DNA of 64,000 bases from Asterochloris sp. CNOR1 (taxonomy: Eukaryota > Chlorophyta > Trebouxiophyceae > Trebouxiales > Trebouxiaceae): assembly GCA_963969365.1 (NCBI GenBank), contig OZ017753.1, forward strand, positions 1,922,001-1,986,000. Reading direction: 5' to 3'. The first letter of the stretch is position 1; every line of letters begins with the position of its first letter. The notes beneath the pieces are model-generated. The model was not told the origin of the DNA, did no database searches, and was given only the letters and a program-made list of their open reading frames with translations. This document shows positions 46,817-58,095 of the stretch, in pieces. A program made the position numbers and the translations under genes.

Positions 46817-49800
46817 ATGCAGATCAGTGCTGCAGTCCGGTCCTATGTGTATAGCTTCTGCAGAGAAGCAGCAGCAGCCCAGTCCAAGAGGGAACGAGAA
46901 GGCCTGCTGTCAGCAGCAGCACATGATCTACTTGGCACACATTGTGATGCTGACATTCAAGCAAGCATCTGGCAGCCCTCAGAGCACCTCAGGCACCAGC
47001 AGACCATGCTCCTGGACCAGCAACAGCGTTGCAGGGCCTCTGCTGACGATATAGCCTCTGCTTTGTACAGCTCATGCTTTGCTGAACTGGCACAGACTCT
47101 GCTGGCTGGTGAGCTTGCTTCACAGCACCCATACTTGCAACACACTGCCCTCTCTGCTGACTGGTTGCACCCTACGCAGACATTGCTGCTAACTGGAGCG
47201 CTGCATCTGGTGAAACTCCAGCCAAGCGCCACCTGCAGCAGTTTTTCGACAGGGCCCCAGCTCACATTGTACTACCACCCCTTGTCATGTAAGCATCAGG
47301 CATGCTGTGTGCTCAAGCGTCTCTGCCTTTTGAACAAGCCTGCTGCAGGGCTGCATCGTCCATGGGTGCTTCTGCAGTGCACAAAGACTTTGGCTCAGTC
47401 AGCAGATGTGTGTCCCCATGTGGCAGCCCCGAGGCATCTCTGTGATGGTTGCAGGGTGCTCAGCAGCGTTGTCCCTGAGGAAGAGGCACCCCTGGCAGGG
47501 GATCTGCTGAGACCTCACGTGCAGGCAGCAGGGGCAGACACGGCCGCACGCACACTTGCCCAGCGCTTTGCCGCCCCAGGCAGCTCTGGCACTGCCCAGC
47601 TGGCAAACCACTTTGCAGAGCAGCTGCAGCAGCGGCTGAAGGTAAGTATGTGTCGGTCCTCAACAATTCTAGCACTCGTGTGCTGCATGACACTTGGCCT
47701 GTGTCAGGGCATCCACCTCACACCAACTGTCTGTCAGATCAGCATGCAGAGGAGTGAGGCTGCAGGGTCAGCTTCTGCCAGACCTTGCTGAGACTGCGCA
47801 GGCCAACACCCCCGCACCTCATGCAAGCGACAGACCGCGCCTTGGACAGAGTATGTCGCTACTAGATATCTGCACCCACATGTGGTTGAGGTTGTTGCCA
47901 CTGCGCTGGCCTCACTGACTCATTACATCATTGCAGGTGGCCAGGCCACAGCTGCAACAGCTGAGCTGGAAGTCAAACATGCTGCTGCCCTGCTGCCGCT
48001 GCTGCCTCATATGGCTGCCTGCCAGCAGGTGGCCAAGTCACAGCAATCTGAGAAGTAACATCGAGGATGCTGCTGCCCTGCTGGCCTCACTGACTCTCGT
48101 TGGTATTGCAGCTGGAGAAGCCTCAGCTGCAGCAACGAGCTGAGCTGGAGGTTGAGGATGCTGCGGCCCTCCTAGCCTCAGTCCCTGATCGGACAGGGCA
48201 CATGGCAGAGGCGGAGCTGCTGCCAGGCAGCTTTGTGCCCCATGTGGTGCACGAGCTGGTTGCTTGCTGCAGCAGCACAAGGGATGGGGACAACCACATG
48301 ACGACAGGGCTTGGAGGCCAGGAGCAGCCTGGCACAGCAATGTTTGCCGGGCAGGTGCTGGGCCGCCTCTGCCGCAGGTGTGAACGGGGCTGGGGAGCTT
48401 GCATGGGGGGTGCCTGAGCCCTCCACGCCTTGGCATGTTTTATAGCAAGGGCCCTGCGCTGCTGGTCGCTACAGTGCTGCATGAGCATGCATCCAGGGCG
48501 CCCCTGCCACAGCAGCCAGGTGCACACAGTAGCATGCCTGCCTTGCTGCCGGACACACTCCCTTTCTACGGCCAGAACGCTGCCCAAGCTGGGAGAAGGC
48601 ATGCAAAGATGCTCTCATGGTGCCTCAGATGGTGCAGCCCATAGCTGTCTGCAGCAAAGCAGGCATGCCAGGGGCCACACCTACCTTCTCCACTGTGACG
48701 GTTCGTCTCTGCCAATCCCTGCAGGGGCCACAGCGCGCTCGTAGCCCAGACCCTGTGGCCGCTGCTGTGCCGGCCCCAGGCCCAGCCTGCACATACACTT
48801 GCAGCAGCAGTCAGCGACCCCGCAGCCATCGCCAAGCTGCTGCAAGGGCTGCTTGCACAGGCTGCAGCACAGTGCAACAGCGCCACCCCTCAGATGTCAG
48901 ACATGCTGAGCCCAGGCAGGCTGCACCTGGAAGCTGTGGCTGTGGCAGGTGCCCCCCTGCTGGTCCTCACAGATCATCTTTGGGACCGGGTTGAAGTCAG
49001 GTGTGCACTCTATGTAGCTGTGTGTGGAGTGCAGCTAGCTGCGTGGCTTCACGCTGCCCTTACAGACCTGAATAAATGCGCTTCTTGCACTGCTGTGGTG
49101 TGGTGCAAGGCATATCACATGCTAGCAGCACCTGCCACCTCCGCAGCATTTATGGGTCAGGCACGCCCTGAATTTGCCTGCTGAGTGCCCACCACGTGGA
49201 GGGTGCTGGACGCTCCCTGACCCTGCCTGCTAGCACTGCATGGGAGCAGCATTGGTGCAGGATACTTATCTGACATTACAAGGATTCACCTGCTGCTACA
49301 GTCAGACCAGCAGATCAGAGAATGCATACCTGCAGGGCAGAGGGCCAGAACTTGTCGATTGAAGGACCTGCCTGCCATCCGGCAGAAGAGGCCCCTGCAT
49401 TGGGTTGCCTAGGGCACATGTCAGGCTCAGTGCTGCCTTCAGCTAGGCCCATCCGGTGCATTCTGCAGGTTCCTCCTGACTCAGAAGTTGCTGCTGCACA
49501 CGACTGTGCCCCTCACGCAACTCCTGATGCTCCTTCACCTCCTCTCTGAGCTGAGCAAGCAGACAGAGGGCCCGGACGTGTCAGATGGGGTTGCTGAGCC
49601 GTCGCCAGCAGGGAGAAAGGCAGCCCCAAACCTTGTGAGCCAGGTGGCGCTGCAAGCTGCCAAGGTGAGGAGTGCCCACGCTTCTTGTCTCATACATGTA
49701 GCCCTGACACCTGCCTGTATTGCTGCACTTGGCACCAGTTATGTCGCATGAAAAGGCCTTTTGCTGGCGGCGGCTGCTATAGCTGGATGCAGGGAGACAG

Positions 49801-52800
49801 ACATCAATGCTGTGCCCACCTACGCGCAGGCCTTAACCTGAAGGCATGACCTTTGCGCTGCTGCAGGTGTGGGGCGATGAGGCTGCCATCAAGGCCATGC
49901 CCATCAAGCAGCAGGCCTTCCTGACAGCTGCGCTGCTAGAGCTGCTGCAGCAGGCTGACGGATCAGGCGGGGTGGAGGGCACCCCTGGGCTTACAGCCGC
50001 CCTGCTGTCAGGAATCAGTGCTCGACTGGCTAATCCAATCGAGTCTCTCAGGTGTGCTACAGTGCCCCAACACAAGGACCGCCCCATGCAAGTTGTACAG
50101 GTGCAGCCTTCATGCTGCCTGCCTGGAAAGTGCCAAACAGTATGTCAGCTGCGTAAGCTAGGTATTCATTTTGACTACAGCACTGCTGGCAAGGGCCAGA
50201 AGGTCTCACCTGGCCAACTCGATTAGGGCTGTCAGATGCCTGCTAATTTGTCAAGCAGCTGCTCAAACCCCTGCCAGTTCAGCTCAAGCCCAGGCCTGCC
50301 AGTTCCTACCCATGCCCAGTCCTTTCAGTCAGACTGATACAGACTCCAAGGTGCATCTGTACACATTCCTGCCCTGCAGAGGTGCTCCAGAAAGCACCAA
50401 GTCCCCCTCTCAACCCCCCAGGGAATTTGGTGCTCTGGCCTTATCCTCATGCCCCGCTGTCTGAGGAGCAGCTGGCCATATACAGTGACCTGCTGCCACG
50501 GCTGGCACCTCTGTTGTGCTGCAGGCAGGCGCCGTGGCATGCACAGCACACATGAGAGAGCTGTGCAGGATGTGGTGTTGTACAGAGTGCGTGACGCAGC
50601 TGTGTTGCCTGCAGAGCCCCACCTCCACATGGTCTGCCGGCAAGTGCACGCTGTGCAGCTCATGCAGTGATACTTCGGACTCTGGAGTCCCCTGCCTGGG
50701 AGGCAGGTGTGGCTGTGCTATGCGCCTTCAGCACGCTGGATGAGGGCAGTGTTGTGGTACTTGCAGGCGCCAGGCCATGCGAGTGGGCCACCTGCTGTCC
50801 CAGCTGCTGGCAGTTCCCGCAGGCTCCCAGGAAGGGGCAGCCAAGAGGGCCCCCCTCTTTGCCGACCAGCCGCTCTCCCTCCTGCCTGACGAGCTGTGGC
50901 ACCCCTCAGCCGCCGCCCTGGCGCCCCCTGCTGCCACGCCCAGCGCTGCTGACACCAGCACGGCTGCCACAACAGCTGGGGATGGTCAAGCTGCAGCTCA
51001 GGCTAGCAAGCCGGTAGCGGACGCCCAGGGTCTGGAGCAGCCTCACCAGGGTGCCGCAGAGGGCGACAAAACCGGGGCCGCTGGCTGGGATTCTGACCAA
51101 GAGTCGGACAGCGACGACGACTCCCTCCAGGTGTTCAACCTGACCGAAGAGCCTGAAGACTGTGAGTCAGGGAGCTGCCACCTTGGCGTCCTCTGTAGGG
51201 GTGTGGGAGACTGCCTGGCGACGCACGCTTGTTCTGCAGTTGGCACCTGATTGCAGCCTGGACACGCTGCTCTTGATGTCTGCCGGGCTTCCTTTGCTGG
51301 TCTGAGCTCGCATAGACCTGCACTCTGGGGTCAAGCCTAGCAGCAGCTTCTGGCCTGAAGCCTGCCCACCACCAGCCGCGTTGCCCTGCAGCCCCTGCAC
51401 TCTGGACATGAGGCCTTGCAGCTGCAAGGCTCGCTGTGTGTGGGGCCATGGCCTTGAGTCAGACACAGCTGCCCTGCAGACCCAGTCTGGGGACAAGCGT
51501 AGCTGGGTATGCATGCCAACGCCTTGAGCCCACCAGCGCGGTCCTGTAGATCTGCACCCTGGGGACAAGTTTGCTGCAAGCTTTGCTGTGTGAGGGGCCA
51601 TGGCTGGGAGGTAAGCAGCGCTGCCGTGCAGACTTGCAATCTGGGGACAAGCCAAGGCAGCTGCAGGACGTAGCAGCGGCGCTGCGCCACCCGGAGAAGG
51701 ATGATGAACGGCTCCTCGCATTGTCCCACCTGCAGCAGCTGGTGGAGGCCAACCCAGATGAACTGAAACACCTGGCGTGTGAGTGCTGCATGCATTGCCT
51801 GCTCTAGGGTGCAGGGGCTTGTCTGATGCGGGGGCACATTGATGTGCACTGGCTCACCTGCAGCAGCTCGCAGAAGCCTCTCTTGATGAAGTCTGTCACT
51901 TGCCGAGTGAGTGTGAGTGCATTGCCTGCTCAGGGTTGCAGGGACACATCAAAGCAACGGCAAACTTGAGCAACCTGCAGCAGGGCCCTTGCTCTGGACC
52001 TCACACCTGAATGTGTCAAGCCTTGGCTGCCCTGTGGTGCATCTCTGGTGCACACTGATTCAGAGGCAACTCTGATGGCCACTGCCCCACATGCAGCGGT
52101 TGGCATGAGTCACTTTCAGTGGGGTCCATGACCAAACATGTGGGTGCAGCACAGATTGGCTGCTCTGCAGAGCACCTGGGACACATTAAGGCAGGGGCAT
52201 TTGGTAGGCATCTCCCCACCTGCAGCACCTGATTGTAGCCTGCCCCGATGAGGTCAAGCAGCAGACAGATACAGCTTGGTGAAGCTGCAATTGTGTGCAG
52301 TGGTCAGAGCTTTCTGCAATTGCCTGACCGAGAGTGCTGCCTGGTTCTGTGCCGGCAAGCAGTGATCTTGGGGCCACTTTGCTATCGCTAGCTCACAGGC
52401 AGCAGCTGCTTGAGCCTCGTGCTGGTGATCGGCACGGCATCATTTATGTCTGCAGGCTGTCATGTCCCATGTGTCTGCAGGCTGTCATGTCCCACACGGC
52501 TGCACAGAACCAATGCTGCTGGCAGCCAGTCATGGAGCTGCCAGAGCAATGGGATGGTGCCTTCCCATGCAGCAGAAGGTACATATATCTTATGCCACAC
52601 CAAATCTGATTTGAACAATATCTTGTATGCTGCAGTGGAGTTGTCCAGGGCGCTGTTGCACCTGCGAATCCCCGAATGGGCAGTGGAGGAGGCCACCAAT
52701 GCAGACGGTAATCCAGAGTATCAGCGCAACAGGTGGGGCTGGTCACCTAGCAGGAGTCACCTGCTGTAGGTCCACTCAACACATGTACGGCATTCATGCG

Positions 52801-55599
52801 GACCGTCAGCCACCCTCTGCAGCATGGCAGCCAGCTCTGGGCGACTTGCTGCGATGCTTCTAAAAAAGTCTCTGCCACCTGATGCACTGCTGCTGTGCAG
52901 CCGCTGAGCATCCTGATCCCAGATGGGTCTAGCGCGAAGGCTGTTGTTGGCTGTGCATGCACAGCAGGTGCATGCAGCGCCCCCCACTGTGTGGCCCCCC
53001 GCTGTGCTCCCTGCCTGCACAGACCTGGCCTGGTCCACTTGGGCCGGCAGGGCTTCCCGTGGGCCCTGGCAAACTGCCACAGATCAGCCGCAACGGCTCA
53101 GGCAGAAAGCTGTTACTTGAACCACCTGCCTCAGAGGCAGAGTGCACTGGCACCCCTGCTGGTACCGACCTCTCTGAATAGGTGCCTTGCAAAGGCACCT
53201 GACCGCTGTGCAGTTACGGCGCCAACCCTCACATTGGGTGTCTGGCTCTGCTTGCTGAGGTACACTTTGGCATGTGCCCTTTTGGCAAGCAGCATTGAAC
53301 GACCCACGCGCTGATGCAGCAGCAGAATGAGGCGACTGCATGTAGCGTAGACCTCTAATGTGTGTGCAGGGCACTGGTGACCCCTGCTGGAGGTTGTCCG
53401 CCATTTGACAGGGGCCCTTGTGGTCAGCAAAATATGTGCAGTCATTGACCAGTGGCTGCGCCTGCAGGGCAATGGTGGCCTTGCTGGTGCGCGTGCCTCT
53501 GGCAGGCGGCCTTGCGCTGGCAGGCGAGCTCTACTCCCCCCACCTGGACGTGCACCAGCGCCTGTGGGTACTGGACAGCCTGTCGGCCGCAGCGCAGGAG
53601 ATGGCTGCCGGCTGCTCGCGTCTGGGGGGAGGTGCGGCTCCGGCGGCGGCTTTGCCAGGCGGGCAGCCTGCTGCAGGTGAGGGCAAGTAGTTGCACACCG
53701 GCAGCTGTGCTGCATCCCCGACCGACTGGGACAGCGCAGCACCTGCCTCCCTGCTCCATCAGGAAGAGGAGCATGTCACATAGTTATGGTATACAATCAT
53801 ATTACAGCATCGCCTGGGAGCTGTCTAAGCAGCCAGCACATGCTTACTCAGAGGCTTCTGATTGGTTGGATATTCCACTGCAAGTGCTGCACTCATCTTA
53901 TCATTGCTGCAACCTGCTCGGGCATGTTGTCACATCCTGGCCCGCTGCCTTCTGTGCAGGCAAGCTACTGGCCCTTTTGGGCTCTGCCAAAAGCCTGGTG
54001 ATGATGTCTGATGCCAGCAGCATGAGCATGCTGCTATATGCATGGCAGGTTGCTCATCTCAAAGTGAGCTGCTCTCTTCCACAAACCGCCAACTCCTTGG
54101 CCCCTGCAGGCAAGCTGCCAGCCTCCCAGGACGCTGCCAAGACTCGGCGCTGGGGCTCAGCTGTGCAGGGACGCCCCTCAGCAGTCGACAGGGCAACAGC
54201 CTGGCGCAATTCCTTCCCAGAGGTGGCCCTGCAGTGGGGCGCAGCGCTGCTTCGGGATGCGGACGCAGACCGGCAGGGCATTGACATGTTTGGGCGGGAT
54301 GCCATTGTCCTTGGGAGGCTGCTGGTCACACTCGTGAGTCTCCTTTGCACACCTTGTTGATTATCTAGTTACTGCTGCTTAACACAGCTGGTGCGCTGGC
54401 CAGGGACATCCATGCTGCAGGGCAGCGCATGCACTGCCCTGTGCCACACCCAGCAGTCATCTTTGTGCAGACTTAGCATTCGTGAGGGTTGCTGCCACAA
54501 TGCAGCACCAGCAATCTGACGGCACTGTGCAGGCGTGAATGGGAGATGCACGCACAGTTGCTCAGCCCATCTTCCAAGGCTTCAGTCATCCTTGCCAGCG
54601 CTCCCTGCTCAGGGTGCTGCAGGTCAACTGATGGAGGGGCATCCTGAGCAGATTTGCTGAACACAAACCTTGAAGCTGCCACTCAGTGCCAGGGCAGCAG
54701 TGACAACTTCAACACCATGGGCTGGCCTCCAACACACGGTTGCTACTGGTGTGCACAGGGAGCCTTCGTGGACTGCGCATCGCCGGCGCCTGTCACAGCC
54801 ACACTGGCGACTGCCACTGTGGAGCTGCTGCGCTCAGATCATGTGCACAGGCACACGCAGCCTTACGTGAGGAGGGCAGCCCTGGTGGCAGCAGGGCAGG
54901 TGGGGCCTCCTTGGAGCTGCAGCACTTGTCATGTGAAGGCCTCCTTCTCAACCCTCTCCAGCCCCTGTTTACAAGTGTTGTGCCCGTCTTTTGACACCAT
55001 CTGCTCGACCCGTTGCAGGCCACAGTGCTGCTGATGTGCTTCTCACCCCCTTGGAAGACCGTTGTGCCACTGCTGCTGAAGCAATCTGCTGCATACTGCC
55101 TCAGGCCACTAGGCTACTGCCCCTGTGCGAGCGTGTTTCTCTAGGACAACTCTGTCCCAACCCTCACCTCGCATCTGTATGATCAGGTTGTGCATCAGCA
55201 CATCCTGCCCCTGTTTGCCTAGCGCACGCAGAGAGTTGCGGGCTCAGTTTGCCACAGCAGACAGGCAACTGTGTGCAGGTCCTGCGCGCCCTGCCCCCTT
55301 CCCGCCTCGCTGGAGCCATGACTGCAGCGCCGGCAGGGGACATGCAGGAGGGGCAACTGGTCGCTGCCCTGCAGTGGGTCCATGCCTGGACTGCAGATGC
55401 AGTACACAATGATCCAGACACCCAGTGCCAGGCCACTGCTGCTGCCTGTGCCAGTCTGCAGGGGGACTTGGCCGACAAGGCTCTGCACATGCTCGAAAGC
55501 GGTGGTCCGCCTTCAGAGCCAAAGACGACTGAGCTGGCCTGCATGCGCTCCCCCAATTTGCTCATCAGTGCCATGCAAGGGCCTGCCTTGACGCTGTAG
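46817..55599 (+). CDS. TELO2: Telomere length regulation protein TEL2 (TELO2)
   Basis: Scaffold of the TTT complex that helps fold and stabilise PIKK kinases (TOR, ATM, ATR). A HEAT-like alpha solenoid in about 20 exons, ATG 46817 (MQISAAVRSYVYSFCREA, start tentative) to the stop at 55597-55599. Readable parts include AELLPGSFVPHVVHELVACC, FLLTQKLLLHTTVPLTQLLM (a TQKLL block also present in human TEL2), RRQAMRVGHLLSQLLAVPAG, an acidic WDSDQESDSDDDSLQVFNLT (near 51090-51150), and the conserved Telomere_reg-2 domain: LQDVAAALRHPEKDDERLLA, ELSRALLHLRIPEWAVEEA, LYSPHLDVHQRLWVLDSLSA (near 53530-53590), then GIDMFGRDAIVLGRLLVTL and PYVRRAALVAAGQ. Several introns contain decayed tandem copies of adjacent exon edges. 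Exon limits in 47200-48700 and 51700-53400 are unsure. Confidence 0.87.
47931..48190 (+). repeat. Three tandem copies of a TELO2 acceptor and exon start
   Basis: The probable exon opens TTGCAG|CTGGAGAAGCCTCAGC at 48106-48111. Related copies begin after an AG at about 47936 (gtggccaggccacagctgca) and 48027 (gtggccaagtcacagcaatc), spacings 91 and 84 bp. The following blocks GAGGATGCTGCTGCCCTGCT and CTGGCCTCACTGACT recur too. Confidence 0.8.
51314..51660 (+). repeat. Five tandem copies of a TELO2 acceptor and exon start
   Basis: The block cactctgggg / caatctgggg occurs at 51321, 51398, 51483, 51555 and 51637, spacings 77, 85, 72 and 82 bp. Each copy is preceded within about 10 bp by an AG (cgcatag, ccctgcag, ccctgcag, cctgtag, cgtgcag). 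The last copy begins the exon that encodes DKPRQLQDVAAALRHPEKDD. The four upstream copies are intronic and decayed. Units also share a GTGTG-GGGGCCATGG segment. Confidence 0.85.
51728..52270 (+). repeat. Tandem copies of a TELO2 exon end and donor
   Basis: The exon end cacctgcagcagctggtgga ... gcgtgtgagtgctgcatgca (from 51728) recurs at about 51857 (cacctgcagcagctcgcaga ... gagtgtgagtgcattgcctg), 129 bp on. A weaker copy lies at about 52217 (cacctgcagcacctgattgt). The donor-like GTGAGTG is kept in the second copy. Confidence 0.75.
52447..52494 (+). repeat. Perfect two-copy direct repeat, about 25 bp period
   Basis: TGTCTGCAGGCTGTCATGTC plus CCA occurs at 52447 and 52472 in a TELO2 intron. 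Each unit carries a TCTGCAG acceptor-like site. The lack of divergence suggests a recent duplication. Confidence 0.9.
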
Positions 55600-56240
55600 T
55601 CTGCACGGATCTTGCCTGTACAAACCCGACTGCCCTGGTTGATGACATGCGCCTCCCAATTCCTGTTCTCCTGAGCCTCCCAGTTTTTGCTCTCCCGCTC
55701 TGCATTTCATCATGGCCGATGGGCCTCTTCAAACTCCCACCAAAATTTGAGTTGACTACTCCTGACAACTGGTCAAAGAAGTATATGTGGAGTGGAGCCC
55801 GTCAGTGCTGAACATGGCTTTGAAGGGAGTGCCTGTGTGCTGATTTGTTTTGGGCTGGTGGGGCCAGCATTGCTGCTGCTCCTCACTTGTTCAGGTCTGA
55901 CTTCAGGTCCCTCTTGACACTGCGGCAAGGGGAGGGACGTGTGGTAGTGCCGCAGAGGTGGGCTGAGACGCCAGGCCTGAGGTGACACGTGGGCATCCCA
56001 ACTGCAGGCTATGCAGTTGCGCATAGCGTGCAGATTCCAGCACAGCAAAGCATGGCATTGCCAGAAGCTGCATGGCCAGAGGCAAGTTGGCCAGAGATTG
56101 CTTTCAATGACAAAGGTGCATGCCAGCATTGACATGGTGTAGGCCAATGGCGTATATGGAGCATGGGCTGCACGGCCAGCATCCAGCAAACGTTGTGCAT
56201 GCTGGGCCTCACAAAACATGTCTAAATGCCAGCTGCAAAC
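55600..56240. other. Convergent intergenic region, TELO2 / CURT1
   Basis: 641 bp holding the 3' ends of two convergent genes. Minus-strand open frames here lack motifs and codon bias and are not supported. I see nothing else. Confidence 0.5.
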
Positions 56241-57765
56241 TCACTCATCAGCTGCGCCTGTGACCTTCTTCTTCAGCTCCTCAACATCTTGTAGCAGCTC
56301 CTGCCTGCTGCTCTGCATCACAGGAGAGGCGCAACAGCAGTTGGCAGTGACTCAATGTTCAAGAACGCGGGACAGGCAGGCACAGGCTGCCCAGAGAGAG
56401 GGTGTCTGTGACACAACAGCAGGGCCCTGTGATTGAAAGGCCAACAGCACATAAAAAGCAGCGCCCAGCAGCCCCACTATCGCAGGGGTGAGCGCACCTT
56501 GAAGAGCAGGTAGCGGTAGGTGAACCAGGCAGTGTAGCCCAGACCCACCAGCTCCAGCAGCTTGGGTAGCTGCAAACACAGAAATGACACAATCGTGTGG
56601 CACTTTCATGAACAAGGTCAGGTGCAGCACAGGCTGTTCTGCCAAAGATGGTGGCCGCTGCACAGCTCCCATGTATGCCCTATGTGCACAAACATCCCTT
56701 TCTGGCAGCAGCAAATGCCAGTGTTAAGGTTCTTGATGCACCGCAAGTCCTTTGCCACTGGGCAATATGCTGCAGGTGAGGTGCAGACGTAGCTGAGGTG
56801 GCTGCTGATGCAGTATAGGTGCAAACACCTGCGCATCTCAGGTGCAACAGTGCAGGATGAGATGCTCTGCTGATGCAGTGTCGGCCGCCGCAGCACCTTC
56901 ATGGCCCAGATCCCACGTGTTCCCTCGACCATTCTGAAGGATGCCCAGCAAACTTGCAGAGAGCTCACCACAGGGACGGCATTTACTGCGCTGACAATTG
57001 TGGAGGAGAACCACAGCAGCACAACGGCACCCACGCCATACGCTGCCACAGAGGTCTGCAGTCAGCAAAGGCATCAGGTGTCTGTCCTGAACACCGCAGC
57101 AGGAGTGCAGCTACGCCAAGTGAGGGCAAAAGGTGGGGCTGTCACACAGATTGTCAAACTAACAAGACCAGCCTCATCAAGCAGGTGCATGCTGGGGAGT
57201 GTCATTGGGCTGACGCAAGTTTTGGCGGCAAGTGACCATGAAGAGAATCATTACTTTCAGAGACTACAGCACACCTTGTCCTCCACGCGGTCCCACTGCA
57301 GAACACAGGATATCAATTAATCACTGCACCCAGGTGAGGGGAGCACGCAGATCCTGTTTTGCTCAGCAGCGATGCTGGGTCAAGCAGGAGCATTGAGTTG
57401 GCGCAAAAGCTGCAAAGGTGATGCAGGATGTGCACATTTGAGGCTTGAACGCATGCAGTACAGATGCGGCCTCTCACCCTGGCCTGCAGGTCCTGCACAA
57501 TCTTCTCCACGTCCACACCCTCATCAGTGCTTTGGGCAGCCCTGGCGGGCATGCGCATGGCATGCCTGGAGGTCTGCACCACAGGGGTGACCAGGACATT
57601 GAGATCAGGCTTGGATACTTGGCAGAAGCTGCTGGCAATTCAGGGCACCTGGGCTGGGCGCATGGCGATTGAGCGGCCGGCAAAGGCGTGCCTGGCCACA
57701 GCCGATGCCCTGCTCGTGCTGGATGCGGACATTCTCATGTTAGTGAGCTGCATGGTGGCTGCCAT
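56241..57765 (-). CDS. CURT1: CURVATURE THYLAKOID 1 protein (CAAD domain), plastid-targeted
   Basis: Thylakoid membrane protein that bends membranes at grana margins. Start ATG 57765 with a typical transit peptide (MAATMQLTNMRMSASSTSRA), stop TGA 56241-56243, about 170 residues. Visible are an amphipathic N-helix (STDEGVDVEKIVQDLQAR plus WDRVEDK, exons ending near 57475 and 57275), TM1 (TSVAAYGVGAVVLLWFSST..), TM2 in LPKLLELVGLGYTAWFTYRY then LLFK (56498-56573), and the C-terminal amphipathic helix SRQELLQDVEELKKKVTG. The LLELVGLGYT-WF-YRYLLF block is the family hallmark. An in-frame TGA (57640-57642) in exon 1 implies a small extra intron; a 39 bp GT-AG interval (57611-57649) would restore the frame. 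The next gene upstream on this strand is FZL. Confidence 0.92.
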
Positions 57766-58095
57766 CTGAACAGATCAGGATCGAAGAAACACAAGGAAGC
57801 AGCTGATACAGTCAAGCAAAAAACGAGGCAGGCCTTTTGGTCGAAGCAGGGGAATCTGGCACACATCCTAGTCCAAGCTCAATCACTCTGCCCAATGCAA
57901 CCCAGGTCTTGCTATCTATGGATCAAGGGGGGAGGTGGGTTCAACATTGTCTTCAACAGGCATGCAGGCGGTGGAGCAGATGGGCGCCACTGCTTCAAAA
58001 CGGCAGTTCATATATCTGCAACCAACATCTGAGAGGGGCAAGGGACTTCCAAAAACAGTGCATCAAAATTTGCATGAAATAACGTCTGCGCCTGC
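57766..58095. promoter_or_regulatory. CURT1 upstream region / FZL 3' flank
   Basis: 330 bp between the FZL stop and the CURT1 start, both on the minus strand. It must hold the FZL terminator and CURT1 promoter. No clear element was seen. Confidence 0.4.

Noticed and set aside
46655-47791. 378-codon plus-strand open frame
   Set aside because: It begins at a non-ATG codon inside the glucosidase II beta first exon and runs through an apparent TELO2 intron; only part from 46817 is likely coding.
51314-51660. CRISPR-like or satellite array
   Set aside because: Units are degenerate, have no constant spacers, and align with the adjacent exon start; this is a nuclear plant-type gene.
55773-56219. 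148-codon minus-strand open frame downstream of CURT1
   Set aside because: No motif, no plausible splice link and beyond the clear CURT1 stop; treated as 3' flank.
56241-57765. Aminoacyl-tRNA synthetase appended domain (CAAD) protein
   Set aside because: The domain is shared, but a stand-alone two-TM protein with a transit peptide and these motifs is CURT1.
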